A stretch of DNA of 64,000 nucleotides from DATADD01 sp046262355 (GTDB lineage Bacteria > Actinomycetota > CADDZG01 > WHSQ01): the NCBI GenBank assembly GCA_046262355.1, contig JBHEMX010000093.1, forward strand, positions 1 through 64,000, read 5' to 3'. Positions within the stretch are counted from its first letter, which is position 1; each line of letters opens with the position of its first letter. Below the pieces are notes generated by a model. That model had not been told where the DNA came from, searched no databases, and was given only the letters and a program-made list of their open reading frames with translations. Positions 8,635 through 16,639 of the stretch are shown piece after piece. The position numbers were made by a program, and so were the translations under genes.

Positions 8635-9192
8635 ATGATCGGGACGGGGGCAGAGGCCGCTCTTGCAAGCTACGCCGAGCTGGTCCGAAGGTGGTCGGCG
8701 CGCCTCGACCTCGTCGCGCCCGGAGATCTAGACACCTTCGAGGAGAGGCACATCGCGGACTCGCTCGAGGCGCTGCCCCTGGTTCTTTCTCTGCCGCCGG
8801 GCCCCGCCCTCGACGTCGGCTCGGGCGCCGGGCTCCCGGGGATCCCACTCGCCATCGCCGACCCCACACGGCAGTGGCGCCTGCTCGAGCCGAGGCGGAA
8901 TCGAGCAGCCTTCCTCGAGGAGGCCGTGCGCACGCTCGCGCTCGACTGCGAGGTGGTCGTTGCCTCCGCCGAAGAGGCGGCGCGCGCCGTGGGCATGGCG
9001 AGGGCCCACCCGCTCGTCGTCGCTCGGGCGCTCGCGCCTCCGCGGCGCGCCTTCGAGCTTCTCGGGCCCCTGGTGGCGCCGTCGGGGATGGCCGTGGTCT
9101 GGGTCGGAGCCGAGGCCGAGATCCCGGCACAAGCCGAGGTGTGGCGGGGCGGGCTTGCTATCATGCGCTGCGCACCCAGGTTCAGCTCCTAG
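8635..9192 (+). CDS. rsmG: 16S rRNA (guanine-N7) methyltransferase RsmG
   Basis: S-adenosylmethionine-dependent enzyme that methylates the 530-loop guanine of 16S rRNA; 185 residues, slightly short for the family. The SAM-binding motif is ALDVGSGAGLPGIPLAIA, and the upstream substrate region FEERHIADSLEALP matches the family HFLDSL pattern. ATG at 8635 is chosen because homology begins just after it (YAELVRRWSARLDL); the open frame continues upstream to 8470 into the end of jag. It precedes parA in the standard rsmG-parA-parB order. Confidence 0.9.
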   Translation: MIGTGAEAALASYAELVRRWSARLDLVAPGDLDTFEERHIADSLEALPLVLSLPPGPALDVGSGAGLPGIPLAIADPTRQWRLLEPRRNRAAFLEEAVRTLALDCEVVVASAEEAARAVGMARAHPLVVARALAPPRRAFELLGPLVAPSGMAVVWVGAEAEIPAQAEVWRGGLAIMRCAPRFSS

Positions 9193-9209
9193 AGGCCGAC
9201 GGGAGGCGT

Positions 9210-10190
9210 GTGGGCGAAGGGACCGTCTGGAAACTTCTGGAACGAAGCCCGCGCCGTGCTTCGGGCGCGCGGCTCGTTTCGATCGCCAATCAGAAGGGGG
9301 GCGTGGGAAAGACCACGACCGCGATCAACCTCGCTGCGGGTCTCGCGCAGAGGGGTCACCGGGTGCTCGTGGTCGACGTCGACCCGCAGTCCAACGCGAC
9401 CACCGGCCTGGGGATCGACCATCGCGACCTCCGGCACTCGACCTATCAGCTCGTGCTCGGCGAGGCGATGCTGTCCCAGGTCGTCGTCGCCACCGCGGTG
9501 CCGGGGCTCGACTGCGCGCCGGGATCGCCGCATCTTGCAGGGGCGGAGATCGAGCTCGTGGGCGCCCAGCGGCGCGAGCATCAGCTCGCCGAGGCGCTGG
9601 CCCCGGCGCGCGAGCGTTACGACGTCGTGCTGCTCGACTGCCCGCCCTCGCTCGGTCTTCTGACGGTGAACGCCGTGGTCGCGGCGGACGAACTCGTCGT
9701 CCCCGTGCAGTGCGAGTACTACGCGCTCGAGGGGCTCGGTCAGTTGCTCGATACGGCCGAGCGGGTCCGAGGCTCTCTCAACCCGCGCCTGCGGATCACC
9801 GGGTTCCTGCTCACCATGTACGACGCGCGCACGAAGCTTTCAGGACAGGTTGCGGAGGAGGTCCGAGGACACTTCGGGGACCTCGTCTACGGCACCGTCA
9901 TCCCTCGTAGCGTGCGGCTCTCGGAGGCGCCCTCGTTCGGCGAGCCGGTGCTGACGCTGGACCCCGGCGCGCGCGGCTCCATCGCATACAAGCTGCTCGC
10001 GGCCGAGGTCGAGAGCCGCCTCGGCCTCGGCCGTCCGGCGCCCGAGCGCGCCGGGGCCACGCGCGCGCCGAGCCCGGCGCGCCCCGGCACCCCCGGTCCC
10101 GCGGGCCGCGGTTACGGCACGAGCGCCCCGGAGCCTCCGGGGCTCGACGAGGCGCACCCGCGCCTCGCTCCGTGGGAGCCGACGAGGTGA
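9210..10190 (+). CDS. parA: chromosome partitioning ATPase ParA (Soj)
   Basis: Deviant Walker-type ATPase that segregates the origin region with ParB. It has 326 residues. The deviant Walker A motif KGGVGKTTTAINLA is near residue 31, VDVDPQSNAT is the second conserved box, and LLDCPPSLGLLTVNA is Walker B. The C-terminal 60 residues are Ala/Pro/Arg-rich and look disordered. GTG at 9210 gives a short lead before VSIANQKGGVGK. The frame is open far upstream through rsmG, which is only a consequence of high GC. Confidence 0.95.
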   Translation: MGEGTVWKLLERSPRRASGARLVSIANQKGGVGKTTTAINLAAGLAQRGHRVLVVDVDPQSNATTGLGIDHRDLRHSTYQLVLGEAMLSQVVVATAVPGLDCAPGSPHLAGAEIELVGAQRREHQLAEALAPARERYDVVLLDCPPSLGLLTVNAVVAADELVVPVQCEYYALEGLGQLLDTAERVRGSLNPRLRITGFLLTMYDARTKLSGQVAEEVRGHFGDLVYGTVIPRSVRLSEAPSFGEPVLTLDPGARGSIAYKLLAAEVESRLGLGRPAPERAGATRAPSPARPGTPGPAGRGYGTSAPEPPGLDEAHPRLAPWEPTR

Positions 10191-11095
10191 CACGCCGCTC
10201 GGGACTGGGGCGCGGACTCGACGCACTCCTGCCGACGCACCCGCCCGAGGGCGAGCCGCACGCGCCCGCGGGCCCCCATCACGTCGGCGTCGATCTCATC
10301 GACCCGAACCCGCAGCAGCCGCGCCGAGCCTTCGACGACACCTCGCTGGCCGAGCTCGCGGCCTCGATCGGTCAGCTCGGCGTGCTCCAGCCGCTGCTCG
10401 TGCGCCCGCGCGGCGAGGGGCGCTTCGAGCTCGTCGCCGGGGAGCGGAGGCTGCGTGCGGCACGGAGCGCCGGCCTCGACCATGTTCCGGTCGTCGTCGC
10501 CGAGACCGATGAGGTGGGCTCCCTGGAGCGGGCGCTCGTCGAGAACCTCCACCGGGAGGACCTCAACGCCATCGAGGAGGCCGCCGCCCTCCGCCAGCTG
10601 ATGGACGAGGGCGGCATGACCCAAGAGGCCCTCGGCCGGCGCCTGGGACGCAGCCGGGTGACGATCGCCAATGCGCTCCGTCTCCTCGATCTGCCGGTCG
10701 CGGTGCAACGCCAGATCATCGAGGGCCGGCTCAGCGCTGCGCACGGCAAGGCTCTGCTCGGTCTCCACGGCAGCCCGTTCCAGGAGCGGCTCGCCCGGCG
10801 CGCCGGGCAAGAGGGGCTCTCGGTGCGCGACACCGAGGACCTCGTGAGGCGCTACCAGGCGATGTCCGGCAGGCCGGCGCCCCGGGGTGCCGGTGCGGCC
10901 GAGCGTCCGGCCGCGGTGTCCGATGCGCAGCGCCGCCTTTCCGACCTCCTCCAGACGCGCGTGCGGGTCGAGATGGGCAGGCGCAAGGGGCGCATAGTGC
11001 TGGATTTCGTATCTCTCGAGGAGCTCGAGCGCATCGTCGGGATCCTCACCGGCGAGGCTCCGGGGGCGTCGCCGCGCACGATCAGGCTCGACTGA
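10187..11095 (+). CDS. parB: chromosome partitioning protein ParB (Spo0J)
   Basis: parS-binding CTPase-type clamp protein of about 302 residues. N-terminal RSGLGRGLDALLP is the ParA-stimulating end. The ParB/Srx fold carries LVAGERRLRAARSAG, the conserved CTP-binding region, followed by LVENLHREDLNAIEEA and a helix-turn-helix (TQEALGRRLGRSRVTIAN). A C-terminal dimerisation segment is present. GTG at 10187 overlaps the parA stop by 4 bases; an in-frame GTG at 10172 is possible but lies further inside parA. I found no clear parS 16-mer in the window. Confidence 0.94.
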   Translation: MTRRSGLGRGLDALLPTHPPEGEPHAPAGPHHVGVDLIDPNPQQPRRAFDDTSLAELAASIGQLGVLQPLLVRPRGEGRFELVAGERRLRAARSAGLDHVPVVVAETDEVGSLERALVENLHREDLNAIEEAAALRQLMDEGGMTQEALGRRLGRSRVTIANALRLLDLPVAVQRQIIEGRLSAAHGKALLGLHGSPFQERLARRAGQEGLSVRDTEDLVRRYQAMSGRPAPRGAGAAERPAAVSDAQRRLSDLLQTRVRVEMGRRKGRIVLDFVSLEELERIVGILTGEAPGASPRTIRLD

Positions 11096-11157
11096 GTGGT
11101 CCGCAGCGTAAGCACGCATCACCGATCTACCCGGCGGGGCGATAGGGGCGCCTCGGT

Positions 11158-12216
11158 TCAGGGGGCCGCCTCGTAGTAGTGCCTAACCGCGGCCGCGAGC
11201 GCGTCGACGAGCGCGCTGCGGAACACGGGGTCGTCGAGGCGCCGCCGATCCTCGGGGTTGGTGATGAAGGCAGGCTCGACGAGAACGGCGGGCATCCTGG
11301 TCTCCTTGAGGAGCGGGTAGGCGCGCGGGTGGGCGCGGCAGTCTCTGAGCCCGAGCCCGACGAGACGCTGCTGCACGCTCTCGGCGAGCAGCTCGCCTGC
11401 CTTGGATCCGCCCCAGTAGTACGTCGAAGCTCCCTGCGCGCTGGCGCGCCCGTGGACGTTGAGGTGCAGAGACAGGAACAGGTCCGCGTTGAGGTCGTTG
11501 GCGCGGCGCGCGCGTTCGCTGTCGTCGGGCGCCTCGGCCTCGGAGCGGGTGAAGCGAACGTGCGCTCCCGCCGCCGAGAGCTGCCGCGCAAGGCGCGTGG
11601 CGAGGTCCCAGCACAGATCCGCCTCGTGCGCCCCTCGCGGGTCCACTTCTCCGGGGTCGCTCCCACCGTGCCCCGGGTCGATGACGATGACGGCCCCGGT
11701 GGTGCCGGCGCTCTCGACCCGCCGGAGTTCCTCGCGCAAGGTCGACGCCGTGCCGGCGCGCTCGACGCGCAGTCCCGCGAGCGCGCGGAGCGAGCGCGGC
11801 CCGTAGATGCCGTCCTCGGCCACGTCGTACTCGCGTTGGAAGGCCCTGACGGCGCGATCGGTATCACGTCCGAAGATGCCGTCCGCCCGCCCGGCGTCGA
11901 ACCCCAGCGCGTTGAGCCGGGTCTGCAGCGCCTCGACGTCGTCGCCCCGCAGTGGGGGATGCCTGAGGTAGAGGGGTCGGTCGCCGAGCCTCCATCCGGC
12001 CTCGACCAGCTCGCGCCATGTGTGCGGTCCCACGATGCCGTCGACGAGGATGCCGCGCTGCTGTTGGAACGCTCGCACGGCGTTCTCGGTGCCTGCGCCG
12101 AAACGGGCGGGGTCATCGTTGATGTCGCCGCCGAGAGCGCGCAGGCGCGCCTGGACGTCCGCGACCATGCCGGAGCGATCTCCCTGGCGGATGTAGAGCT
12201 TGAGGGTCGGGTCCAT
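11158..12216 (-). CDS. CwlM-like N-acetylmuramoyl-L-alanine amidase
   Basis: 352 residues: two N-terminal peptidoglycan-binding repeats (about 12-70 and 85-150, each with a DGIxGxxT-type motif) and a C-terminal Amidase_3 domain. Zinc and catalytic positions look intact: His in DPGHGGSDPG, Glu in GAHEADLC, His in LSLHLNVH and Glu in VLVEPAFITNPED. No signal peptide is visible, as in mycobacterial CwlM (Rv3915), a cytoplasmic regulator of MurA/MurJ controlled by PknB. The neighbourhood (trxB, sigM, kinase, murJ) is the same, so a regulatory role is likely, although the intact active site leaves hydrolase activity possible. ATG at 12216 removes an unlikely Pro-rich lead. It ends the operon and converges on parB. 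Confidence 0.88.
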   Translation of the reverse strand: MDPTLKLYIRQGDRSGMVADVQARLRALGGDINDDPARFGAGTENAVRAFQQQRGILVDGIVGPHTWRELVEAGWRLGDRPLYLRHPPLRGDDVEALQTRLNALGFDAGRADGIFGRDTDRAVRAFQREYDVAEDGIYGPRSLRALAGLRVERAGTASTLREELRRVESAGTTGAVIVIDPGHGGSDPGEVDPRGAHEADLCWDLATRLARQLSAAGAHVRFTRSEAEAPDDSERARRANDLNADLFLSLHLNVHGRASAQGASTYYWGGSKAGELLAESVQQRLVGLGLRDCRAHPRAYPLLKETRMPAVLVEPAFITNPEDRRRLDDPVFRSALVDALAAAVRHYYEAAP

Positions 12217-12250
12217 GGGCGTCCGAGGGGCTGCCGGGGGCGGCAGGGGC

Positions 12251-13201
12251 CTACCAGTTGGACTCGGTGATCGGCCCACCCTCGAGGAAACGCTCGGCGT
12301 CGATCGCCGCCATGGAGCCCATGCCCGCGGCCGTTATCGCCTGACGATAGCGGAAGTCGACGACGTCGCCGGCCGCGAAGACACCCTCCACGCTCGTTGC
12401 CGTGATGTCGCCGGGGACTCTGATGTAGCCGTTATCGAGCTCGACCTGGCCCTCGAACAGCGGAGTGTTCGGCGTGTGGCCGATCGCCACGAAGACCCCG
12501 TCGGTCGCCCTCTTCGTTGCCTCCCCCGTCTTCACGTTGCGGAGTTTCACGCCGCTCACCTTGCCGTCGCCGACGATCTCGGTGATCAGGGAATCCCACA
12601 GGAACGAGATCTTCTCGTTGGCGAACGCCCGATCCTGCATGATCCTTGACGCCCGCAGCGAGTCGCGCCGGTGCACGACGGTGACGTGGGAGGCGAACTT
12701 GGTGAGAAAGAGCGCCTCCTCCATCGCCGAGTCGCCTCCGCCGACGATGAGCAGCTCGCGGCCTCGGAAGAAGAAGCCGTCGCAGGTCGCGCAGGTCGAA
12801 ACCCCGTGGCCCAGGAGCCTGCTCTCGCCGGGCACGTCGAGCATCTTGGCGGCCGCGCCGGTGGCGATGATGACGGCGTCGGCGAGCGTCCTCGCGCTCC
12901 CGGTGCGGACCTCGAAGGGACGGCTCGAGAAGTCGACGGAGGTCACGTTCTCCGTGACGAACTCGGCCTCGAAGCGGGCGGCCTGCTTGCGCATCCGCTC
13001 CATCAGCTCCGGGCCCATGATTCCGTCCACGAAGCCCGGGTAGTTCTCGACCTCGGTCGTCAACATGAGCTGGCCGCCGGCCTGGACGCCCTCGAGGATG
13101 AGGGGGCGCAGGTTCGCGCGCGCGGAGTACAGGGCAGCGGTCAAGCCCGCCGGCCCGGACCCGATGATGACGAGTCGTCGGCTCTCCTCGGTCACGTTCA
13201 T
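12251..13201 (-). CDS. trxB: thioredoxin reductase
   Basis: FAD/NADPH disulfide reductase of 316 residues that reduces thioredoxin. FAD-binding GSGPAGLTAALYSARA is near residue 15, the redox pair is in STCATCDGFF, the NADPH motif is GGGDSAMEEALFLT, and the C-terminal FAD motif is FAAGDVVD. ATG at 13201 (MNVTEESRR) is chosen over an upstream extension with no family character. In mycobacteria trxC (thioredoxin) follows trxB in this cluster; here no thioredoxin gene is next to it, so the partner must be encoded elsewhere. Confidence 0.95.
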   Translation of the reverse strand: MNVTEESRRLVIIGSGPAGLTAALYSARANLRPLILEGVQAGGQLMLTTEVENYPGFVDGIMGPELMERMRKQAARFEAEFVTENVTSVDFSSRPFEVRTGSARTLADAVIIATGAAAKMLDVPGESRLLGHGVSTCATCDGFFFRGRELLIVGGGDSAMEEALFLTKFASHVTVVHRRDSLRASRIMQDRAFANEKISFLWDSLITEIVGDGKVSGVKLRNVKTGEATKRATDGVFVAIGHTPNTPLFEGQVELDNGYIRVPGDITATSVEGVFAAGDVVDFRYRQAITAAGMGSMAAIDAERFLEGGPITESNW

Positions 13202-13247
13202 CACCCTATAGAACGAAGCCGGCGAGCCCGCGATTCCCCCGGCGGGG

Positions 13248-14087
13248 TCAGGGCTCCACGCGCGCCCCGGCGCGCCGAGCCAACGGAGCGCCGCAGGAGC
13301 CCTCCGGCCACGCCCACGCCTCGAAGCGACGCTCGTTCGCGTAGACGACGACGAGCGCCCGTTCACCCTCGACCGTGGCGGTAGCGCCGAGGACGGGGAC
13401 GAGGCGCCCCAGCGGCCGGACCTGCCCCGTGCAGAGGCGGAGCTGCTCCGCCACGGCTTGCGATGGGGCGCGTCCGGCGAGCACGTCGAGAGGGCGACGC
13501 GGGCCGCGCGGGTTCACGAGCGAGCGGTTGAGCGGGAGGCGGGCTGCGGCCTCCTTGCCGAGCCGCCCGAGGTCGTCTTGGTTGAGCTCTCCGGAGTCGA
13601 CGAAGCGGGGGAGTGACGCCGACCCGGGATCGGGCCGCGCAGGTCCGCCGGCGGACTCCAGGGGCCGGTCGCTCGCCGCCGACCCGCCTCCCGCTTCCTC
13701 CACGCCCCCCGCATCCGACCCGCCCGTCCCGACGCCTCCGGTGAGCACGGTCGCGGCGCCCACGGCCACCAGCGCGACGAGGGCCGCCGCCCCGAGGGCG
13801 GGAGCGAGGCGCGCCCTCCACCTGCGGCGCTCCGGACGGCGTTGCTCCAGTGACTCGGCCCGGCCGACGGCAGCCGCGACGCGCGCGCGAAGCGTCGAGC
13901 GCTCCCGGGCCGAGAGGCGATCGTTTGCCGTGGCGCTCATGGTGGCGAGCGCGCGCAACTCCGCGGAGCACCCGGAGCAGTCGCCGAGGTGGGCGGCCAC
14001 GGCGGCCGCGGCGCGCGGCTCCAGCTTCCCGGCGACATATCCGCTCAGCAGGGCCGAGCAGGTCGTGTGGTCCATGGCTTCCTTCAC
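13248..14087 (-). CDS. zinc-finger anti-sigma factor (RsmA-like)
   Basis: 279-residue single-pass membrane protein. The N-terminal cytoplasmic zinc-binding anti-sigma domain has the H-x3-C-x2-C motif HLGDCSGC near residue 33. A membrane segment lies about residues 92-112 (APALGAAALVALVAVGAATVL), and the rest would be extracytoplasmic, opening with a Gly-rich linker. Its start overlaps the sigma-factor stop by 4 bases, the usual sigma/anti-sigma coupling. It is the positional equivalent of Rv3912, which restrains SigM. The extracytoplasmic domain (about 165 residues) is not one I recognise. Confidence 0.85.
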   Translation of the reverse strand: MKEAMDHTTCSALLSGYVAGKLEPRAAAAVAAHLGDCSGCSAELRALATMSATANDRLSARERSTLRARVAAAVGRAESLEQRRPERRRWRARLAPALGAAALVALVAVGAATVLTGGVGTGGSDAGGVEEAGGGSAASDRPLESAGGPARPDPGSASLPRFVDSGELNQDDLGRLGKEAAARLPLNRSLVNPRGPRRPLDVLAGRAPSQAVAEQLRLCTGQVRPLGRLVPVLGATATVEGERALVVVYANERRFEAWAWPEGSCGAPLARRAGARVEP

Positions 14088-14653
14088 GTCGTCTCGTTCG
14101 ACGTTCGCGTCGCGCGGGGATGTTCCAGCCGCTCGGCGAGGAGCCGCCGGCCGCGGCTGATGCGTGACTTGACGGTTCCCAGGGCGACGCCGGAGATGCG
14201 GGCTATCTCCTCGTAGGGGATGCCTCCGAGGTCGTGCATGACCACCGCCTCGCGATAGTCCTCGGGCAGCGTCGCGAGGGCGCGCGCTAGGTCGATGCGC
14301 GCAACGCTGGTCTCGTCCACCGGAGCGCCCGGGGAGGGGTCTCCAGCCTCATCGGGTTCGGCTTCCAGCGTGGGCCCGCGCCGTCTCTTGCGCACCTGAT
14401 CACGCGCCGCATTGATCCCTATGCGGTACAGCCACGTCGCGAACTCGGACCCGCCTCGGAAGCTCTCGGCGCGCCGGAAGAGCGAGATGAACGCCTCCTG
14501 CGTGGCGTCGAGCGCGTCTCCGCGGTCGCCTGTGATCCTCAGCGCGACGCCGAAGATGCGATCCTCGTGGCGCTGCATCAGCTCGGTGAAGGCGCTCTCG
14601 TCACCCCCGACGAAGCGTGCGAGCAGTTCCTCGTCGCGTTCCTCACGCGCCAA
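14084..14653 (-). CDS. sigM: ECF RNA polymerase sigma factor, SigM-like
   Basis: 189-residue ECF sigma factor. Region 2 is visible as FTELMQRHEDRIFGVALRITGD and DATQEAFISLFRRAESF, and region 4 as LPEDYREAVVMHDLGGIPYEEIARISGVALGTVKSRISRGR. The start is TTG at 14653 with GAGG 9 bases upstream; it overlaps the kinase stop by 11 bases. It lies between the kinase and its anti-sigma factor, upstream of trxB, as sigM does in mycobacteria, so a thiol or envelope stress role is likely. Confidence 0.9.
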   Translation of the reverse strand: MAREERDEELLARFVGGDESAFTELMQRHEDRIFGVALRITGDRGDALDATQEAFISLFRRAESFRGGSEFATWLYRIGINAARDQVRKRRRGPTLEAEPDEAGDPSPGAPVDETSVARIDLARALATLPEDYREAVVMHDLGGIPYEEIARISGVALGTVKSRISRGRRLLAERLEHPRATRTSNETT

Positions 14654-16154
14654 AGAACTTGACCTCGGCGATGTCGGCGTTCCCTCCCCCGCCTCCCGGA
14701 AGCGAGGTGATCCACACCAGCCACAGGCGCGCGCTCACGACGTCGAGCTCGAGATCCGTCGTCGCCGGGGAGTCGGAGCGCTCCCCGACGATGGCGAAGG
14801 CGCTCTCCTCGTCGCCCTCCCTGTCTCCGGCGCGCAGCTCGAAGGACAGCCCCGGCGAGTTCGTGAACACCCGCACCCGCTCCACCTCCTTGGCGTCTCC
14901 GAGGTCGAACAAGATGCCGACTCCAGGTTTGACCTCCTCGAGGGAGCTCTCATACGTCGACGTCCTCCACGCGGTCGAGGCGTCCCCGTCGAACGCCAGC
15001 TCGACCTCCTCCGGATGTTCGCCGTCTCCGCCGTGGGGATCGAAATCGCGCCCGCCGACGACGTCGAGAGCCCGTGCCGCGGGCGCACCGTTGCCCCCGG
15101 GGCCGGCGGGCGGGGTCTCCTCGGCGTCTCGTCCCTCGATCAGGAGCGGAGGCACGAGGAACGCCAGAGCGACGGCTACCAGGACCCCCGCCACGAGCGC
15201 GATCAGGCGCCGCGGCTCAGAGGACGTCGAGCTCTCCGCGGGACGGGGCTCGGGCTTCTCCGCGACGCCGGCATCGGTGCGCCGCTCGACGACGTCGAAG
15301 GTTGCCGTCGTGGCGCCACCCGCACCCCCCTGAAGCGCCGAGCGCATGTCGTCGGCGGATGCGTAGCGCTCGGCGGGGTCCTTGGCGAGCGCCCGCATCA
15401 CGGCCGCCTCGAGGGTCTTCGAGATGCCCACGCGCACGCTCCGCAGCGGAGGGGGCGCGTCGCGCTGATGTTTCAATGCAACCCCGAGCCGGCCGTCGCC
15501 GACGAAAGGCGGGCGTCCCGCGAGCAGCTCGTATAGCAGGACCCCGAGCGAGTAGACATCCGAACGGGCGTCGGGCTCGAGCCCGGTGATCTGCTCCGGC
15601 GAGAGGTAGGTCACGGTGCCGAGTATCGACCCCGTCGTCGTGATGTCGCCGCCGACGAACGCCGCCTTGGCGATCCCGAAATCGCCGACCTTGACGGTTC
15701 CGTCGTCGCACACGAGGACGTTGGCCGGCTTGATGTCGCGATGCACCACGCCGAGCCTGTGCGCATGCGAGAGCGCGGCGCAGATCGTCACGGCAAGGGC
15801 GCACGCCTTGTCGGGCGGGACGGGACCGGAGCGCTCGAGCATGTCGCTGAGCGTGCCCCGCCCGCAATGCTCCATCACGATGTAATGCCGGTCGGGGCCC
15901 TCGGCATCGGGCTCGCTGCCGGAGTCGTAGATGGCCACGATGTGTGGATGCGCGAGGCGCGCCGCGGCCAGAGCCTCGCGGCGAAAGCGCTCGACGAAGT
16001 CGGCGTCCGCAGCCAGATGCGAGTGCAGGATCTTGATCGCGACCACGCGCGCCAGCACCTCGTCGCGCGCGCGCCACACGGTCGCCATGCCCCCGCCGGC
16101 TATCGGCGACTCCAGGTGGTAGCGCTGTGCGAGACGAATGGCGTCGGACGGCAC
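14643..16154 (-). CDS. membrane Ser/Thr protein kinase with extracellular discoidin-like domain
   Basis: 503 residues. The cytoplasmic kinase domain (about 11-270) has every catalytic element: Gly loop AGGGMATVW, Lys41 in VAIK, HRDIKPANV with Asp140, and DFG with Asp158. A Pro/Ser/Thr-rich linker leads to one membrane helix (about 317-339). An extracellular segment (about 355-503) resembles F5/8-type C or CBM32-like domains (ELAFDGDASTAWRTSTYES). Mycobacterial Rv3910 carries a pseudokinase and an extracellular domain at this locus fused to MurJ; here kinase and MurJ are separate and the kinase looks active. The start is GTG at 16154. Likely targets, by position and inference only, are MurJ, the CwlM-like protein or a FHA protein. 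Confidence 0.9.
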   Translation of the reverse strand: MPSDAIRLAQRYHLESPIAGGGMATVWRARDEVLARVVAIKILHSHLAADADFVERFRREALAAARLAHPHIVAIYDSGSEPDAEGPDRHYIVMEHCGRGTLSDMLERSGPVPPDKACALAVTICAALSHAHRLGVVHRDIKPANVLVCDDGTVKVGDFGIAKAAFVGGDITTTGSILGTVTYLSPEQITGLEPDARSDVYSLGVLLYELLAGRPPFVGDGRLGVALKHQRDAPPPLRSVRVGISKTLEAAVMRALAKDPAERYASADDMRSALQGGAGGATTATFDVVERRTDAGVAEKPEPRPAESSTSSEPRRLIALVAGVLVAVALAFLVPPLLIEGRDAEETPPAGPGGNGAPAARALDVVGGRDFDPHGGDGEHPEEVELAFDGDASTAWRTSTYESSLEEVKPGVGILFDLGDAKEVERVRVFTNSPGLSFELRAGDREGDEESAFAIVGERSDSPATTDLELDVVSARLWLVWITSLPGGGGGNADIAEVKFFGA

Positions 16155-16222
16155 GTCGTCGATGTTAGTGGGCTAGGTATCCCTCGCCGTCCGGGCATCG
16201 AGCGGCGCTCGACGACGGTGCC

Positions 16223-16582
16223 TCAGGTCGTCCCGGCCCGGCCGGTCGCGCCCGCCCGGACCCACCGGTGCGGCGCGAGGCGGCGCGCCACCAGCGTCTC
16301 CGCGCCGCGTTCCAGGGTGACTAGGAGAACCCGCTCTCGTCGACCTCCGCCGCAACGAGCTTCGCTCCGGAATCGGCCGCGAGCTGCTCCGCCGCCTGGG
16401 TCATCTGCGGCGAGTTGGCGACAAGACCCTGTTCTCGGACGTCCGAGGACAGGGTCACGGCCACCTGTTCGACGTGGAATCGAGCCGGATGTGGTTGAAC
16501 ACGATGGAGCTCGCGTCCAAGACGAGCACCGCGGGGATGGCGAGACCGGCCACGACCCTTCAACAGCCAGGTCCCGGTTCAC
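16223..16582 (-). pseudogene. degraded single-pass membrane protein gene (two frameshifts)
   Basis: Three overlapping pieces in three frames add up to one plausible protein. It would have an N-terminal hydrophobic segment (VAGLAIPAVLVLDASSIV in frame 1), a middle part (LSSDVREQGLVANSPQMTQA in frame 2), and a C-terminus (RVLLVTLERGAETLVARRLA in frame 3). The first shift falls near 16460-16480 and the second near 16321-16345, each next to a stop. The layout resembles small actinobacterial TadE-like or hypothetical envelope proteins with one N-terminal helix, but I cannot name a family. It sits between murJ and the kinase on the same strand. Sequencing errors are an alternative to true decay. 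Confidence 0.55.
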
Positions 16583-16639
16583 ACGTCGCGCTCGCTCGCT
16601 CGGCTCACAGAGCCTGTATCGGTTGACGGTTTCGTTCGC

